This document shows, one piece after another, positions 8,924-17,018 of a stretch of DNA of 64,000 nt (its first letter is position 1; each line of letters starts with the position of its first letter). The DNA lies in contig JAVBWA010000012.1 of assembly GCA_036677685.1 (NCBI GenBank), positions 184,005-248,004 of the forward strand, given 5' to 3'. The translations under genes were made by a program, and so were the position numbers. Below the pieces are notes generated by a model. It did no database searches. It was not told the DNA's origin and worked only from the letters and a program-made list of their open reading frames with translations. Source of the DNA: JAQUBU01 sp036677685 (GTDB lineage: Bacteria > Bacillota > Syntrophomonadia > Syntrophomonadales > Syntrophomonadaceae).

Positions 8924-10434
8924 TGTACTTCTCCCAGGCTCTGATTATTTTGGATCGAAAGTATATTGCCGGCATTGTCCATGGTATGGGTAATGGTTAT
9001 AGTATTGTGGCAATTAATTGATTTTAACCGGCTGAGAGCATCATAAGCATATATCGCGTTTTCCGCATAAGGCCCCGGAGCCGGTTCGGTCCAGGGACCT
9101 TTTACCACCCCGTTTTCTCCCCTCACCCGGGTTGCGTAGATCGCACCGGCATCAAGGAAGTAGTTGAACGTTGCCCGGCTGTCGCCGGTCAACTGTTCAG
9201 CGAGCTTCGCGCTGTCTTTATACAGTTGGCATTTAAACTGCCTGCCCTGCAGACTTACGGGTATAATCCACTCGGAGCGGAGATTCTGGCCTGTGTAATT
9301 AAGATTGACATTGCCCGGACAGGCAATCAGGGCAGTCAGTTCGCATGATGCGGGGCCGATTACTATACCGCTTTTCGCCGCCGCGTACACCGCGGCTTTA
9401 TATTGTTTGGACTGATCAAGGGTGGATTCCAGTTTGCTCGATGTGGTGGCGGAGGGAATATTACGTTTAAACGAACCATCCGTGGTATATACCGTGGTGA
9501 TGTACATCTCAACGCCTGCAACCCCGCTCCAGGAAGTATCCAGGCAGCCCTGGCCGTTGGTCAGGCTGTACTCCAAGAGGCTTATATCCGGCGCGTTTAG
9601 AATCGCGGCAAGTTCATCTGACGGGGGTCCCAGCACAATTCCATTATTAGCGGTTGTATATACCGCGGTTTTATATTGCTTGGACGGGTCAAGGGTGGAT
9701 TCCAGTTTACTAAATGTAGTGGTGGAGGGGATATTCTGTTTAAACGAACCGTCCGTGGCATATACTGTGGTGATGTACAGTTCAGCTCCGGCAACACCGC
9801 CCCATGAAACATCCAGGCAGCCTTGACCATTGGTCAGGCTGTATTGCAAGAGGCTTATATCCAACGCTTCAACAATAGCCGCAAGTTCATCCGAGGATGG
9901 TCCTATCACAATTCCATTGCTGGCGGTTGCACAGACCGTGGTTTTATATTGCTTCGACGGATCAAGGGTGGATTCCAGTTTACCAGATGTACTTGTAGAG
10001 GGAATATCCTGTTTAAACGAACCGTCCGCAGTATACACTGAGGCGATATATAGATCGGCTCCGGCAATTTCTCCCCAGACAACATTGAGCGTGCCTGTCC
10101 CACTCGCTAAAGTGTATTGCAAGAGGCTGATAACCGGCGGAATTACAATAAGGGTTGCCTCACTGCTTTTCGGCCCGGGTTCACCGCCGATCAGCGGCGC
10201 AACCGCAACTTTATAGGTTTTATCCTGATCCAGAGCTTTAGATATGGTTGTACTGGTACCGGTGGCGGGCTGGTTGTAATGCATGGTGCCGGAAGTATCA
10301 TGCAGCTCCACCACAAATTCAGTATATGCTCCGGGATTGGTCCAGCTAACATATAACAGGCTTTTATCATAATGCGCCAGGGTTATATTCGGGGGATATC
10401 CTCCGGCGGTTAAAGCTGACCTATACTCCATCAT
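8920..10434 (-). CDS. Fibronectin-III-like repeat protein with a C-terminal YD motif
   Basis: About 504 residues. The ATG overlaps the previous stop (TGATG), so it is translationally coupled. After one Fn3-like unit come three near-identical ~91-residue repeats, each containing DGSFK, KLESTLDPSKQYK-like and GP.S.EL segments; the DNA repeats too. A divergent fourth unit follows. The end carries YAYDALSRLKSI and later HTMDNAGNI, which is a single RHS/YD repeat. That links it to the RHS protein downstream, possibly as a split-off N-terminal extension of the same structure. There is no signal peptide and no catalytic motif. I do not recognise a named family beyond Fn3/YD. Confidence 0.8.
   Translation of the reverse strand: MMEYRSALTAGGYPPNITLAHYDKSLLYVSWTNPGAYTEFVVELHDTSGTMHYNQPATGTSTTISKALDQDKTYKVAVAPLIGGEPGPKSSEATLIVIPPVISLLQYTLASGTGTLNVVWGEIAGADLYIASVYTADGSFKQDIPSTSTSGKLESTLDPSKQYKTTVCATASNGIVIGPSSDELAAIVEALDISLLQYSLTNGQGCLDVSWGGVAGAELYITTVYATDGSFKQNIPSTTTFSKLESTLDPSKQYKTAVYTTANNGIVLGPPSDELAAILNAPDISLLEYSLTNGQGCLDTSWSGVAGVEMYITTVYTTDGSFKRNIPSATTSSKLESTLDQSKQYKAAVYAAAKSGIVIGPASCELTALIACPGNVNLNYTGQNLRSEWIIPVSLQGRQFKCQLYKDSAKLAEQLTGDSRATFNYFLDAGAIYATRVRGENGVVKGPWTEPAPGPYAENAIYAYDALSRLKSINCHNTITITHTMDNAGNILSIQNNQSLGEVQ
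9330..10135. repeat. Tandem ~273-bp DNA repeat encoding Fn3-like units
   Basis: Three copies of a block about 273 bp (91 codons) long lie head to tail inside the Fn3-like gene. A matching segment containing GTTTAAACGAACC occurs near 9467, 9739 and 10011. Nucleotide identity is high, including silent positions, which indicates recent unit duplication and scope for copy-number change by recombination. Confidence 0.8.
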
Positions 10435-12071
10435 CAAAATCCTCCGGAAGGATGATCCTCAAGCCAGTTCAGGTAATCCTGGTGCCATTGCTTCGGCAAT
10501 TCTGCCAAAACATCATTCTTATCCTGATACTGCTTGGCCTTCTCCCCATAAATCCTCTGCATCCTTCCATCGCCCACCATAATGCCATTGGCATAATGTG
10601 TCCGGTTATCATCTGTAAGGATGATGCTTGCATCCGCCGCACTGAGGTGGAGGTTATATACCTGGCCGGTATATAATTCTTCCTGTATACCGGTTATCCT
10701 GCTTTCCCCGGTTTCGGTGAGCAGTTGGTCACCTTCGGTCAGTTCACGCGCCAGGCGTACACCCTGGGCGGTGATTACCGGATGACCTTCGGTCAAAAGC
10801 AGTACATGCCCTGCACTGTCTGCAACCCGCAGTATGGGTTTATCTTCAACGCCGATAACCGTATTTTCAACCGTCAAGCAGCTTCCCAGGGCATCGCTTG
10901 CGACCTGCTCCCCGACCATTATGCTTTCTATGGCTTTCAAGCTCTGGTCTGCCATGCGTATCCGGGTTCCTTCGACCAGACATCCGTAAACGACCTCCAT
11001 GGAGGGGATTTTACACGTATTAAAAGGGTTCTGTCCCGGCGCTACCGAAGGAGGAGCATTGGTAATAAATGCGGCAACGTTTTTACCCCCGGTCTGAATA
11101 TTTACATTAAAAATGTAATAAACGAGATCCCCGGCATTGAAATTGGGTTTGTCAAATGTGAGCCATCCCAGATCCCAACTTAAAAGCGGGCCACTAACCG
11201 TAGTTTTGGGGTCTTTAAAAAAGCTGAAGTCAGGAGGAGGTGTAATGGGGCTGCCGGGTTGTACTTGTTTGACAACCTGGATGGTACAGCTTGCATTGAT
11301 GGGAGTGCCATTCGGCCGGAACTGAATGGGATCAATATCGGAATAATACTCAACGCTTCCTTTTACGGGTATTTTCACGATGCCCTTCCAGGAGCTTTCA
11401 TGATCCCAGTAATCACAGTCGCCATCATGCCGGGTCAGGCAGACTTTTATATGGTTTCGCTTATTTATATCACTTGGCGAAATATTGCTTATCAGTTTGG
11501 GGAAACTATATGTTTCAACCGGCATCGTCCCGTGGTAGGTGCCCTGGTCGTTGGAATACTGGTAGGTCAATATGCTCATGACCGAACGGCCCTCGGAAGG
11601 CATGGGGGTGCTGAACTTTCCTGTTGCTTGGAGATCCATGGTAACACCCGTATACTGCCGAATCTCGGCTACATCCCCCAGGGGGTTCAGGTCACCGTCA
11701 TAAATGCCCAGGGTTACGGTGACATTGTATGCATTGCCCGGTATTGAAGATATCGCTGCGGCAACATAGTTTTGCCCGTCAGTTGTATCGATTTGGCTAA
11801 TAACATTAACTGCGGTAAGCTGGGATGCGCCGTTAATCTGCACATATTCACTCCGGGGCACGCCATGTCTGGCATGACGCACTTTGGCATCAGCAATGGT
11901 TTTGAACAACTGAGGGTTCCTCCCGGGTTGAATCCCTGCCAACTCCAGTTGTTTATGCAAAAAGCGCTCTTGCCTCTCATCTGACAAATCGAGAAGCATG
12001 GGGCTCCCGTTTCCCGCTTTCTGTACCAGGTATCTGATGTCTTCCTTTTCCAAAACTGATAACTGAGCCAT
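10434..12071 (-). CDS. Hint (hedgehog/intein)-domain protein, first gene of the RHS operon
   Basis: 545 residues; ATG 12071 is preceded by GGAGGTATGTT. Residues 1-360 form a beta-rich module with no recognised domain. A Hint domain begins at CLVEGTRIRMADQSLKAIE (about residue 368), with the classic N-terminal Cys. Block B-like LLTEGHPVIT follows, and the fold ends around NLHLSAADASIILTDDN and HYANGIMVGD. In Hint domains the Cys performs the N-S acyl shift used in autoprocessing. The canonical terminal His-Asn of splicing inteins is not evident, which suggests a Vint/pretoxin-Hint type cleavage domain rather than an intein. About 60 hydrophilic residues follow. No signal peptide is visible. 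It heads an operon of RHS-type proteins; Hint domains are often attached to polymorphic toxins. Confidence 0.8.
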   Translation of the reverse strand: MAQLSVLEKEDIRYLVQKAGNGSPMLLDLSDERQERFLHKQLELAGIQPGRNPQLFKTIADAKVRHARHGVPRSEYVQINGASQLTAVNVISQIDTTDGQNYVAAAISSIPGNAYNVTVTLGIYDGDLNPLGDVAEIRQYTGVTMDLQATGKFSTPMPSEGRSVMSILTYQYSNDQGTYHGTMPVETYSFPKLISNISPSDINKRNHIKVCLTRHDGDCDYWDHESSWKGIVKIPVKGSVEYYSDIDPIQFRPNGTPINASCTIQVVKQVQPGSPITPPPDFSFFKDPKTTVSGPLLSWDLGWLTFDKPNFNAGDLVYYIFNVNIQTGGKNVAAFITNAPPSVAPGQNPFNTCKIPSMEVVYGCLVEGTRIRMADQSLKAIESIMVGEQVASDALGSCLTVENTVIGVEDKPILRVADSAGHVLLLTEGHPVITAQGVRLARELTEGDQLLTETGESRITGIQEELYTGQVYNLHLSAADASIILTDDNRTHYANGIMVGDGRMQRIYGEKAKQYQDKNDVLAELPKQWHQDYLNWLEDHPSGGF

Positions 12072-12119
12072 AACATACCTCCATTTTCAATCACGCACAT
12101 AAAAGAATATATATACCTT

Positions 12120-12148
12120 AATATAAAATATATGTAAGCTAATGTAAA
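12120..12148 (-). promoter_or_regulatory. Promoter of the RHS operon
   Basis: Read on the minus strand: -35 TTTACA (12143-12148), 17-bp spacer, -10 TATATT (12120-12125). It lies about 50 bases before the Hint gene's ribosome site. Confidence 0.55.
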
Positions 12149-12240
12149 GATTTCCCTCTGCATAAACTTATATTAAATTTAGCATTTAGACATAAAGATA
12201 GGGACCATGAAACGCAGGCTCTCAATCCATTATTGGTAAT

Positions 12241-12551
12241 GCAATTCCCAAACTTGTATTTTAAGTTTGCATGTTTATCGAAATCATTAGCGCGCTTTTC
12301 CCCTTCAGATACCCCATAAAACTCGATACGCTGATTTTCGGAGGAATGCTTACCAACATATGAACATGATCCGGCATAAGATGACCTTCTAGGATCTCAA
12401 CTCCCTTTTAGCTGCACAATTGGCGCAATATTCCTCCTATGCTTTCCCGATATTGATTAAAGATTATCTTTCTTCTATACTTTAGGGTGAACACGATGTG
12501 ATACTTACATATCCATTTCGTGTGCGCTAAACTATATTCTTTCCTAGCCAT
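12241..12551 (-). pseudogene. tnpA: IS200/IS605-family transposase tnpA, degenerate
   Basis: Reading from ATG 12551, the frame gives WICKYHIVFTLKYRRK, a stop in place of one codon after LRQLCS, then GVEILEGHLMPDHVHMLVS with the HUH motif HVH, and FMGYLKGKSA. A single-base deletion then shifts the frame, and in the new frame DKHANLKYKFGN continues. Homology stops near 12241, so the C-terminal third with the catalytic Tyr is missing. This is an IS200-type Y1 transposase (about 150 residues when intact) inactivated by nonsense, frameshift and truncation. The RHS operon and the flavoprotein gene flank it. Confidence 0.88.
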
Positions 12552-12555
12552 TTAC

Positions 12556-12613
12556 ACACCTTTCCTCTCGTTAATTTAGTAGCTTGAACAACTCTACTTT
12601 AACGGAAAGGTGT
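12556..12613 (-). promoter_or_regulatory. IS200 end: stem sequestering the tnpA ribosome site
   Basis: The ten-base arms ACACCTTTCC (12556-12565) and GGAAAGGTGT (12604-12613) are perfect complements. On the minus strand the second arm reached by transcription contains the tnpA Shine-Dalgarno GGAAAGGTGT just before ATG 12551, so the stem would hide it. This is a known IS200 self-control device. The T-run 12613-12620 would also let the hairpin terminate plus-strand transcription entering the element. Confidence 0.65.
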
Positions 12614-12696
12614 TTTTTTTGTATAACTTTTTGTCAACACCCGCATAGCAGGTGGTTTATTGTTTCGCTTCGCTCAACAGGCTAAAGCCCATAATA

Positions 12697-12723
12697 AAAT
12701 ATCGCCTCACCCGGGCGATATTT
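12697..12723 (-). terminator. Hairpin after the flavoprotein gene
   Basis: Stem AAATATCGCC / GGCGATATTT with a 7-base loop, followed on the minus strand by TATTATGG. It lies 43 bases after the stop at 12766. The T-tract is imperfect. Confidence 0.5.
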
Positions 12724-12765
12724 AATGCGGTTGGTATATTTCCTTGTCCGTCAATACTGAATATG

Positions 12766-13506
12766 CTATAAATTAAACGGCACTTGGCCGGAAAGCACCG
12801 CATCCCACAGCTTATTGACATTGCTCATATAGGTATCTACTTCGTTGGTCAGATCGCGATCCAGGATAGCCTGGGTTTCAGCAGTTATATGCCCTGCTTC
12901 CACCAATTCGCGTCCCGCGTTCTCGCATGTATCAATGTACCATTGAACCATCTCGTGCAATTGGGGATTGCTTAATAAAGGCCCGCCCGAACAGAGAATC
13001 ATTCCCGCCAAGTCGGCATTGGGACTGCTCCCCAGAATCCGGAACATTTCGCTCAAAGCGGAAAAGTATTTGCGGTCCGGGAAACCTGCATTGGATATTA
13101 GAACAATCTTGTCCTTTTTATCCTGCTTTTCCGGGTAGCGCCGGGGATGGGCGTAGCGGTCGCCATATTTGACAATATGGGGCATAGCCAAGGGCAGACT
13201 GCGGTCCATGAAATCCTTCATCAATCCGGAAACTGTATAGACATAAAGTGGAGTGGCATAGACAATTACATCGGCACATCTCCTTAATTCCAACAAATCG
13301 GCCATATCGTCCTTGTGGACACACCGGCCCGGGGTTTTGCCCCAACAGGTATAGCAGCCCCGGCAGTGCTTGATTTCTTTATCTTTCAGGTAGACCGTTT
13401 CAGCCTGCGCGCCGTTGCTTACCGCTCCCTTTAAAAAAGCCTGCAGAAGTACTTCGGTATTGCCTTTGGCTCCCCGGGGGCTGCCGTTAACCGCTAAAAT
13501 ACGCAT
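12766..13506 (-). CDS. NADPH-dependent FMN reductase / iron-sulfur-flavoprotein-like oxidoreductase
   Basis: 246 residues with a flavodoxin-like fold. The N-terminal MRILAVNGSPRGAKGNTE is the phosphate-binding loop for FMN. At about 48-63, CRGCYTCWGKTPGRC gives closely spaced cysteines as in iron-sulfur flavoproteins. YATPLYVYTVSGLMKDFMDR is the second flavin-contact region. The family moves electrons from reduced pyridine nucleotides or ferredoxin via FMN to quinones, metals or small organics; the substrate here is unknown. It sits 20 bases after the PadR gene on the same strand and is probably its co-transcribed target. The C-terminal third is helical and lacks a second domain. Confidence 0.85.
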   Translation of the reverse strand: MRILAVNGSPRGAKGNTEVLLQAFLKGAVSNGAQAETVYLKDKEIKHCRGCYTCWGKTPGRCVHKDDMADLLELRRCADVIVYATPLYVYTVSGLMKDFMDRSLPLAMPHIVKYGDRYAHPRRYPEKQDKKDKIVLISNAGFPDRKYFSALSEMFRILGSSPNADLAGMILCSGGPLLSNPQLHEMVQWYIDTCENAGRELVEAGHITAETQAILDRDLTNEVDTYMSNVNKLWDAVLSGQVPFNL

Positions 13507-13526
13507 TGTTCTTCCCTCCTTGTCAA

Positions 13527-14096
13527 CTATTCATTATTCCCGTTCTCAATTTCATATTCTCTCAACATGGCAATCGTCTCATCACACCAGGCTATGGACG
13601 CCTGAGACAAATGTTTTCCCGCTCTTACCGCTGCCAGCCAAAGATGCCATCCCTTCCGGTCCGGTTCAGCACTCTTCATCTTTTCCTCCACTTCGTTGAC
13701 ATAATTCAGGATTTTGCTCTCCTCACTCTTTTTCTTCTCCAATTTCTCAATTATATTGCTGGTCGGAATATCACCTGAAAACAAAAGCTTTAAGAGCAAT
13801 TCCCAGCGAAAGTTGGAGGGTTCAACAGGAAGCAGCAGCCAGTCATTCAGTTCAGCCCTCCCTTCCTCGGTTATGTGGTAGACATTGCGTGGGGGCCTGC
13901 CAGGTGTATTCTCAGTCTCTTTATAGACCAGACCTTCTTGTTCCAATTGTTTTAAAACCGGATAAATCTGGGCGTAGTTTTCGGTCCAAAAAAAGGCGAT
14001 GCTGCGGTCGCAGAATTTTTTGATATCGTATCCCGAACCTGGTCTGACACTTAAAGCTCCCAGTAATGCATATCTGGTCTTGTTTATTCTGGGCAT
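13527..14096 (-). CDS. PadR-family transcriptional regulator
   Basis: 189 residues from the preferred ATG 14096, which has GAAAGGA eight bases upstream; an earlier in-frame ATG at 14114 lacks a good site. The N-terminal winged helix contains YALLGALSVRPGSGYDIKKF and YPVLKQLEQEGLV, the PadR hallmark. NVYHITEEGRAEL is the wing. The C-terminal Vir-like half is helical and charged (KLEKKKSEESKIL) for dimerisation. PadR proteins repress neighbouring detoxification genes and are released by small aromatic ligands. The flavoprotein gene immediately downstream is the likely target, together with this gene itself. Confidence 0.92.
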   Translation of the reverse strand: MPRINKTRYALLGALSVRPGSGYDIKKFCDRSIAFFWTENYAQIYPVLKQLEQEGLVYKETENTPGRPPRNVYHITEEGRAELNDWLLLPVEPSNFRWELLLKLLFSGDIPTSNIIEKLEKKKSEESKILNYVNEVEEKMKSAEPDRKGWHLWLAAVRAGKHLSQASIAWCDETIAMLREYEIENGNNE

Positions 14097-14128
14097 AATG
14101 CATTTCCTTTCCATAAGTATATATTTAA

Positions 14129-14157
14129 TATATATATCTTTTATGTATATTTGTCAA
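14129..14157 (-). promoter_or_regulatory. Promoter/operator of the PadR-flavoprotein unit
   Basis: Minus strand: TTGACA (14152-14157), 17 bp, TATATA (14129-14134). The spacer and -10 contain ATATACAT...ATATATAT, an imperfect ATACAT-type dyad of the kind PadR dimers bind, consistent with autorepression. Confidence 0.55.
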
Positions 14158-14327
14158 TTGTTTTAGTTATCATAAATTAGCCATTATGTCTATCTAACCT
14201 ATGGTCTTTGACTTGATGCCTGGTTTTACCAGCATAAAAACCATAGAATTGGTTGTTTCTGCACTAAGGTTTTGGCTGTGAAATTAGATCTGGATTGCAG
14301 CGTTGTAGCCGAAGTCATCCCCTGCTA
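14158..14327. other. Spacer with no recognisable gene
   Basis: I see no open frame with a ribosome site in this stretch between the PadR promoter and the metY fossil. The last ~30 bases may be a further-decayed extension of the fossil. Confidence 0.4.
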
Positions 14328-14426
14328 ATTCGATTATAGGTCAGCATTGAGGATGTGGAAGATTTAGTTTTTGATTTGGATAATGCTCTGCATAAAAGGC
14401 CGGAGAATGGACGAAGCGGATTGTAG
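14328..14426 (+). pseudogene. 3'-end fossil of an O-acetylhomoserine sulfhydrylase (metY) gene
   Basis: The plus frame reads L-I-R-L, a stop, V, then SIEDVEDLVFDLDNAL and a short tail ending at TAG 14424-14426. The intact metY in this window ends SIGVEDVEDLIFDLDNAL, so this is clearly the C-terminal ~30 codons of a paralogue. Everything upstream is lost or unrecognisable. Its own terminator follows directly. Confidence 0.8.
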
Positions 14427-14428
14427 AC

Positions 14429-14454
14429 AAAGGCCGGGCAATACCCGGCCTTTT
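14429..14454 (+). terminator. Rho-independent terminator of the metY fossil
   Basis: Perfect stem AAAGGCCGGG / CCCGGCCTTT with loop CAATA, then TTTT. It lies two bases after the fossil stop codon. Confidence 0.8.
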
Positions 14455-14529
14455 GCTGAATAGGGGTTCTCAATATATTTTTATCTCAAAGGTTTTCCAT
14501 ATTATTTGCGCTATCCTTTAAATTATGCC

Positions 14530-15567
14530 TTATTCCCGCACCAGAACCTGCTTGTCAATGGAATTCAGGATTACCGTCACCGCCTCCGCGCGGGTGGCAT
14601 TATTTTGAGGTTTGAAGGTGTTGTCCGGGTAGCCTTTTATGATTCCTGCTTTGACCCCAGCTGCCACGCTGTTTTGAGCCCAGGCGGAAATGTCTGCATT
14701 ATCGGTGAAAACAGTTTCTCCAGATGTACCCGGCAGTTTGGCGGCTTTGACCATCATTACCGCCATCTGCTCGCGGGTGATTGGGTCATCCGGGCCAAAG
14801 GTGCTGGTGTCGTAGCCGATTACGATTCCATGGGCGGCAGCGTTGGCAATAATTTCCCTGGCCCAGTGATTCGCTGTGTCTTCAAATACTTTACCGGTTG
14901 TGGCTTCCAGTTTAAAAGCTTTGACCAGCATCGCGGCAAATTCTGCCCGGGAAATGCTCGTATCAGGTCTGAAGGTTTGGTCGGGGTAGCCCTTGACTAT
15001 TCCCCGAGCCAGCAATTTGAGGATGGCTTGCTCAGCCCAGTGGCCCTTGATGTCTTTCAGGACCAGCACCGGCTCCTTGACCATTACCGCAAAAATGTTG
15101 AAGTGATCCACGATTACGCTGACCGTATGGCCGGATATCTCGCCGGTCACACTCACCCAGTCGCCCCTGCTCTCATCGAAATAGTAAATCCCCGGAGTTT
15201 CCAGGGGTGATAGCGCGGCCGGGTCGAAAGCCAGGCTTATCCGGATGGGTTTGGCAAACTTGTAATGTTCAGCACCGCCCACCGTAAATCTGAATGCATC
15301 ACCCGGTATTCTGTAGCCCGGAGGAGCCGCAGGTTTGGGGACAACCCTGGTGATTACCAGCTTGAGGGCCGAATCCCCGCCCAGAGCGCCGGCAGGAATT
15401 TGCAATACAGCATCATTGTCAAGGCTGATGTTTCCGCCCGATTGCGGCGCAACCTCAGCCGAACCCGTAGTGCTGCTGACCGGAGCCGGCGGGGAGGGAT
15501 TGGCGCTGTCATCGGAATATCCGTCACCACCGGAGGAACTGTCATTGTCAATGATAATTATCGTCAA
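14530..15567 (-). CDS. SLH-domain protein, probably the C-terminal part of a frameshifted surface protein
   Basis: 345 codons from an in-frame TTG, but that start has no ribosome site and no signal peptide, so it is probably not a true N-terminus. Residues 1-45 are Ser/Pro-rich. Residues 46-165 form a beta domain (VLQIPAGALGGDSALKL, then FAKPIRISLAFD), resembling a ZU5/PASTA-like surface module. Residues about 170-340 are three SLH motifs: GHWAEQAILKLLARGIVKGY, HWAREIIANAAAHGIVIGY and AWAQNSVAAGVKAGIIKGY, each followed by TRAE-like ends. SLH triplets bind pyruvylated wall polymer. It overlaps the upstream Calx-beta gene by 20 bases in another frame. Confidence 0.8.
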   Translation of the reverse strand: MTIIIIDNDSSSGGDGYSDDSANPSPPAPVSSTTGSAEVAPQSGGNISLDNDAVLQIPAGALGGDSALKLVITRVVPKPAAPPGYRIPGDAFRFTVGGAEHYKFAKPIRISLAFDPAALSPLETPGIYYFDESRGDWVSVTGEISGHTVSVIVDHFNIFAVMVKEPVLVLKDIKGHWAEQAILKLLARGIVKGYPDQTFRPDTSISRAEFAAMLVKAFKLEATTGKVFEDTANHWAREIIANAAAHGIVIGYDTSTFGPDDPITREQMAVMMVKAAKLPGTSGETVFTDNADISAWAQNSVAAGVKAGIIKGYPDNTFKPQNNATRAEAVTVILNSIDKQVLVRE

Positions 15568-17002
15568 CTGCCGTCACTGTTACCGCCTGCGGCTGATTCC
15601 AATTGGCAGGGGTAAATACCAGGGTGGAGGGGGATATCGCAATTTGATCGCTGCTGCTGAGGCTTACGGTTACATCGCCGGACGGACAGGTTTTCAAGGC
15701 CAGGGTATAGCTGTCCCCGCTCCCGTCCTCAGTGACGGCAGTGTTCCCGTTGCTTTCGTTTATTACAAAACCGGGGACATCGTTATCGTGGATAGTCACG
15801 GCTATTCCGGCAGCGGCTATGCCATTATAATCCGGGTCCGAACTGCTCACCGTATGGCTGAGGTTAACCACCCGATCGCCTTGAGTGAGGCTGTCATCCG
15901 GAGCACTTGCTTCCACACCCTGAAAGCTGTTCCAGTTGGCGGGAGTAAAGACCAGGCTGGTCTTTGACAACTGTATTTCATTGCTGGCATAGACGCTCAC
16001 CGTCACATTATCCGATGGAATTGTAGACAGGTTTATTTGATAGCTGTCAGCCGGGCCGCCTTCGGTTACCTCCGTACTGCCGCCGCTTGCAATGATGTTT
16101 ACCCCCGGACTGTCATTGTCCAGAACGTGGGCGGTTACCGGTGATATGACCAGGGCATTGTACTGCGGGTCGGTGCTGGTTGAGCTGTGATTAACCGCGA
16201 TATTCCGGCTGCCCTGGGGGGTATTGTCATCAGGCGCGCTTATAGTAACTATTTGCGGGATTGACCAGCTGAGCGGGGTAAAAGTCAGGTTATCCGGGTT
16301 TATATTGATGCCCGGAGCCGCATAAACGCTCAGGGTTACATCATTTACCGGCTGGCTGTTCAATACCAGGGTATAGCTGTCACTGCCGCCCTCGGTAAAG
16401 GTGGTGGAGCCTTCGCTTTCGGTAACGGTAAGGCCGGGACTGTCATTATCACCAATATGGGCAGTGACTCCTCCTATAGTTATGCCATCATAGGCCGGGT
16501 CGGCGCTGCTGGCCGTGTGGCTTATCACCGCGTCACGGGCGCCCTGGCTGAGCAAGTCATCCACCGCGGTCGCATAAACCGCCTGCGCAACCGACCAGTT
16601 GGCCGGGGTGAAGGTCAGGCTGGCCGGGTTTATTCCCAACTGGGGGTCCCCGCTGATATTTATCAGCACATCGGCCATAGGTGCGGTCAAGAGATGCAGG
16701 TTATAGGAAGCGGCTGCTCCGCCTTCGCTGACACTGAAGCTGGCGCTGGACAACTCCACTCCCCGGCAGGGAAATACCAGGCCGGAACGTAGCGTATAGC
16801 TGCCGGCGGCGGACAGGCCGGCTCCTGGTCCTCCGGCCACTCCGCTCAGGCTGTAACTGCCGCCTTGGGACTGACCGCCGGGCAGGGTAAACCCCTGCTG
16901 CAGTTCTGCACCCCCGGCCGGGCCAACCGGGAGGAGCATCAGCCCCACCAGCAGAATCGTCAGGAGCTTAAATTTTATTTGCTGCCGGAGGTAGTGGTTC
17001 AT
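15548..17002 (-). CDS. Secreted Calx-beta-like repeat protein (N-terminal half of a split surface protein)
   Basis: The preferred ATG 17002 has GAGGAG seven bases upstream. It opens with a basic, hydrophobic signal peptide (FKLLTILLVGLMLLPVGPAG). Four tandem ~100-residue units follow, each with VNEDG/TESEGS-type openings, a ...SLTFTPANWSVAQAV... segment, AVDDLLSQG or equivalent, and a GDNDSPG end. This is the pattern of Calx-beta-like repeats in extracellular adhesins. The fifth unit stops abruptly after VTAVDDNYH, where other copies continue. The next frame resumes with IDNDSSSG, the expected unit end, then SLH motifs. A frameshift or internal deletion therefore appears to have split one ~830-residue gene. 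Confidence 0.85.
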   Translation of the reverse strand: MNHYLRQQIKFKLLTILLVGLMLLPVGPAGGAELQQGFTLPGGQSQGGSYSLSGVAGGPGAGLSAAGSYTLRSGLVFPCRGVELSSASFSVSEGGAAASYNLHLLTAPMADVLINISGDPQLGINPASLTFTPANWSVAQAVYATAVDDLLSQGARDAVISHTASSADPAYDGITIGGVTAHIGDNDSPGLTVTESEGSTTFTEGGSDSYTLVLNSQPVNDVTLSVYAAPGININPDNLTFTPLSWSIPQIVTISAPDDNTPQGSRNIAVNHSSTSTDPQYNALVISPVTAHVLDNDSPGVNIIASGGSTEVTEGGPADSYQINLSTIPSDNVTVSVYASNEIQLSKTSLVFTPANWNSFQGVEASAPDDSLTQGDRVVNLSHTVSSSDPDYNGIAAAGIAVTIHDNDVPGFVINESNGNTAVTEDGSGDSYTLALKTCPSGDVTVSLSSSDQIAISPSTLVFTPANWNQPQAVTVTAVDDNYH

Positions 17003-17018
17003 TACCATACTCCTCTTC

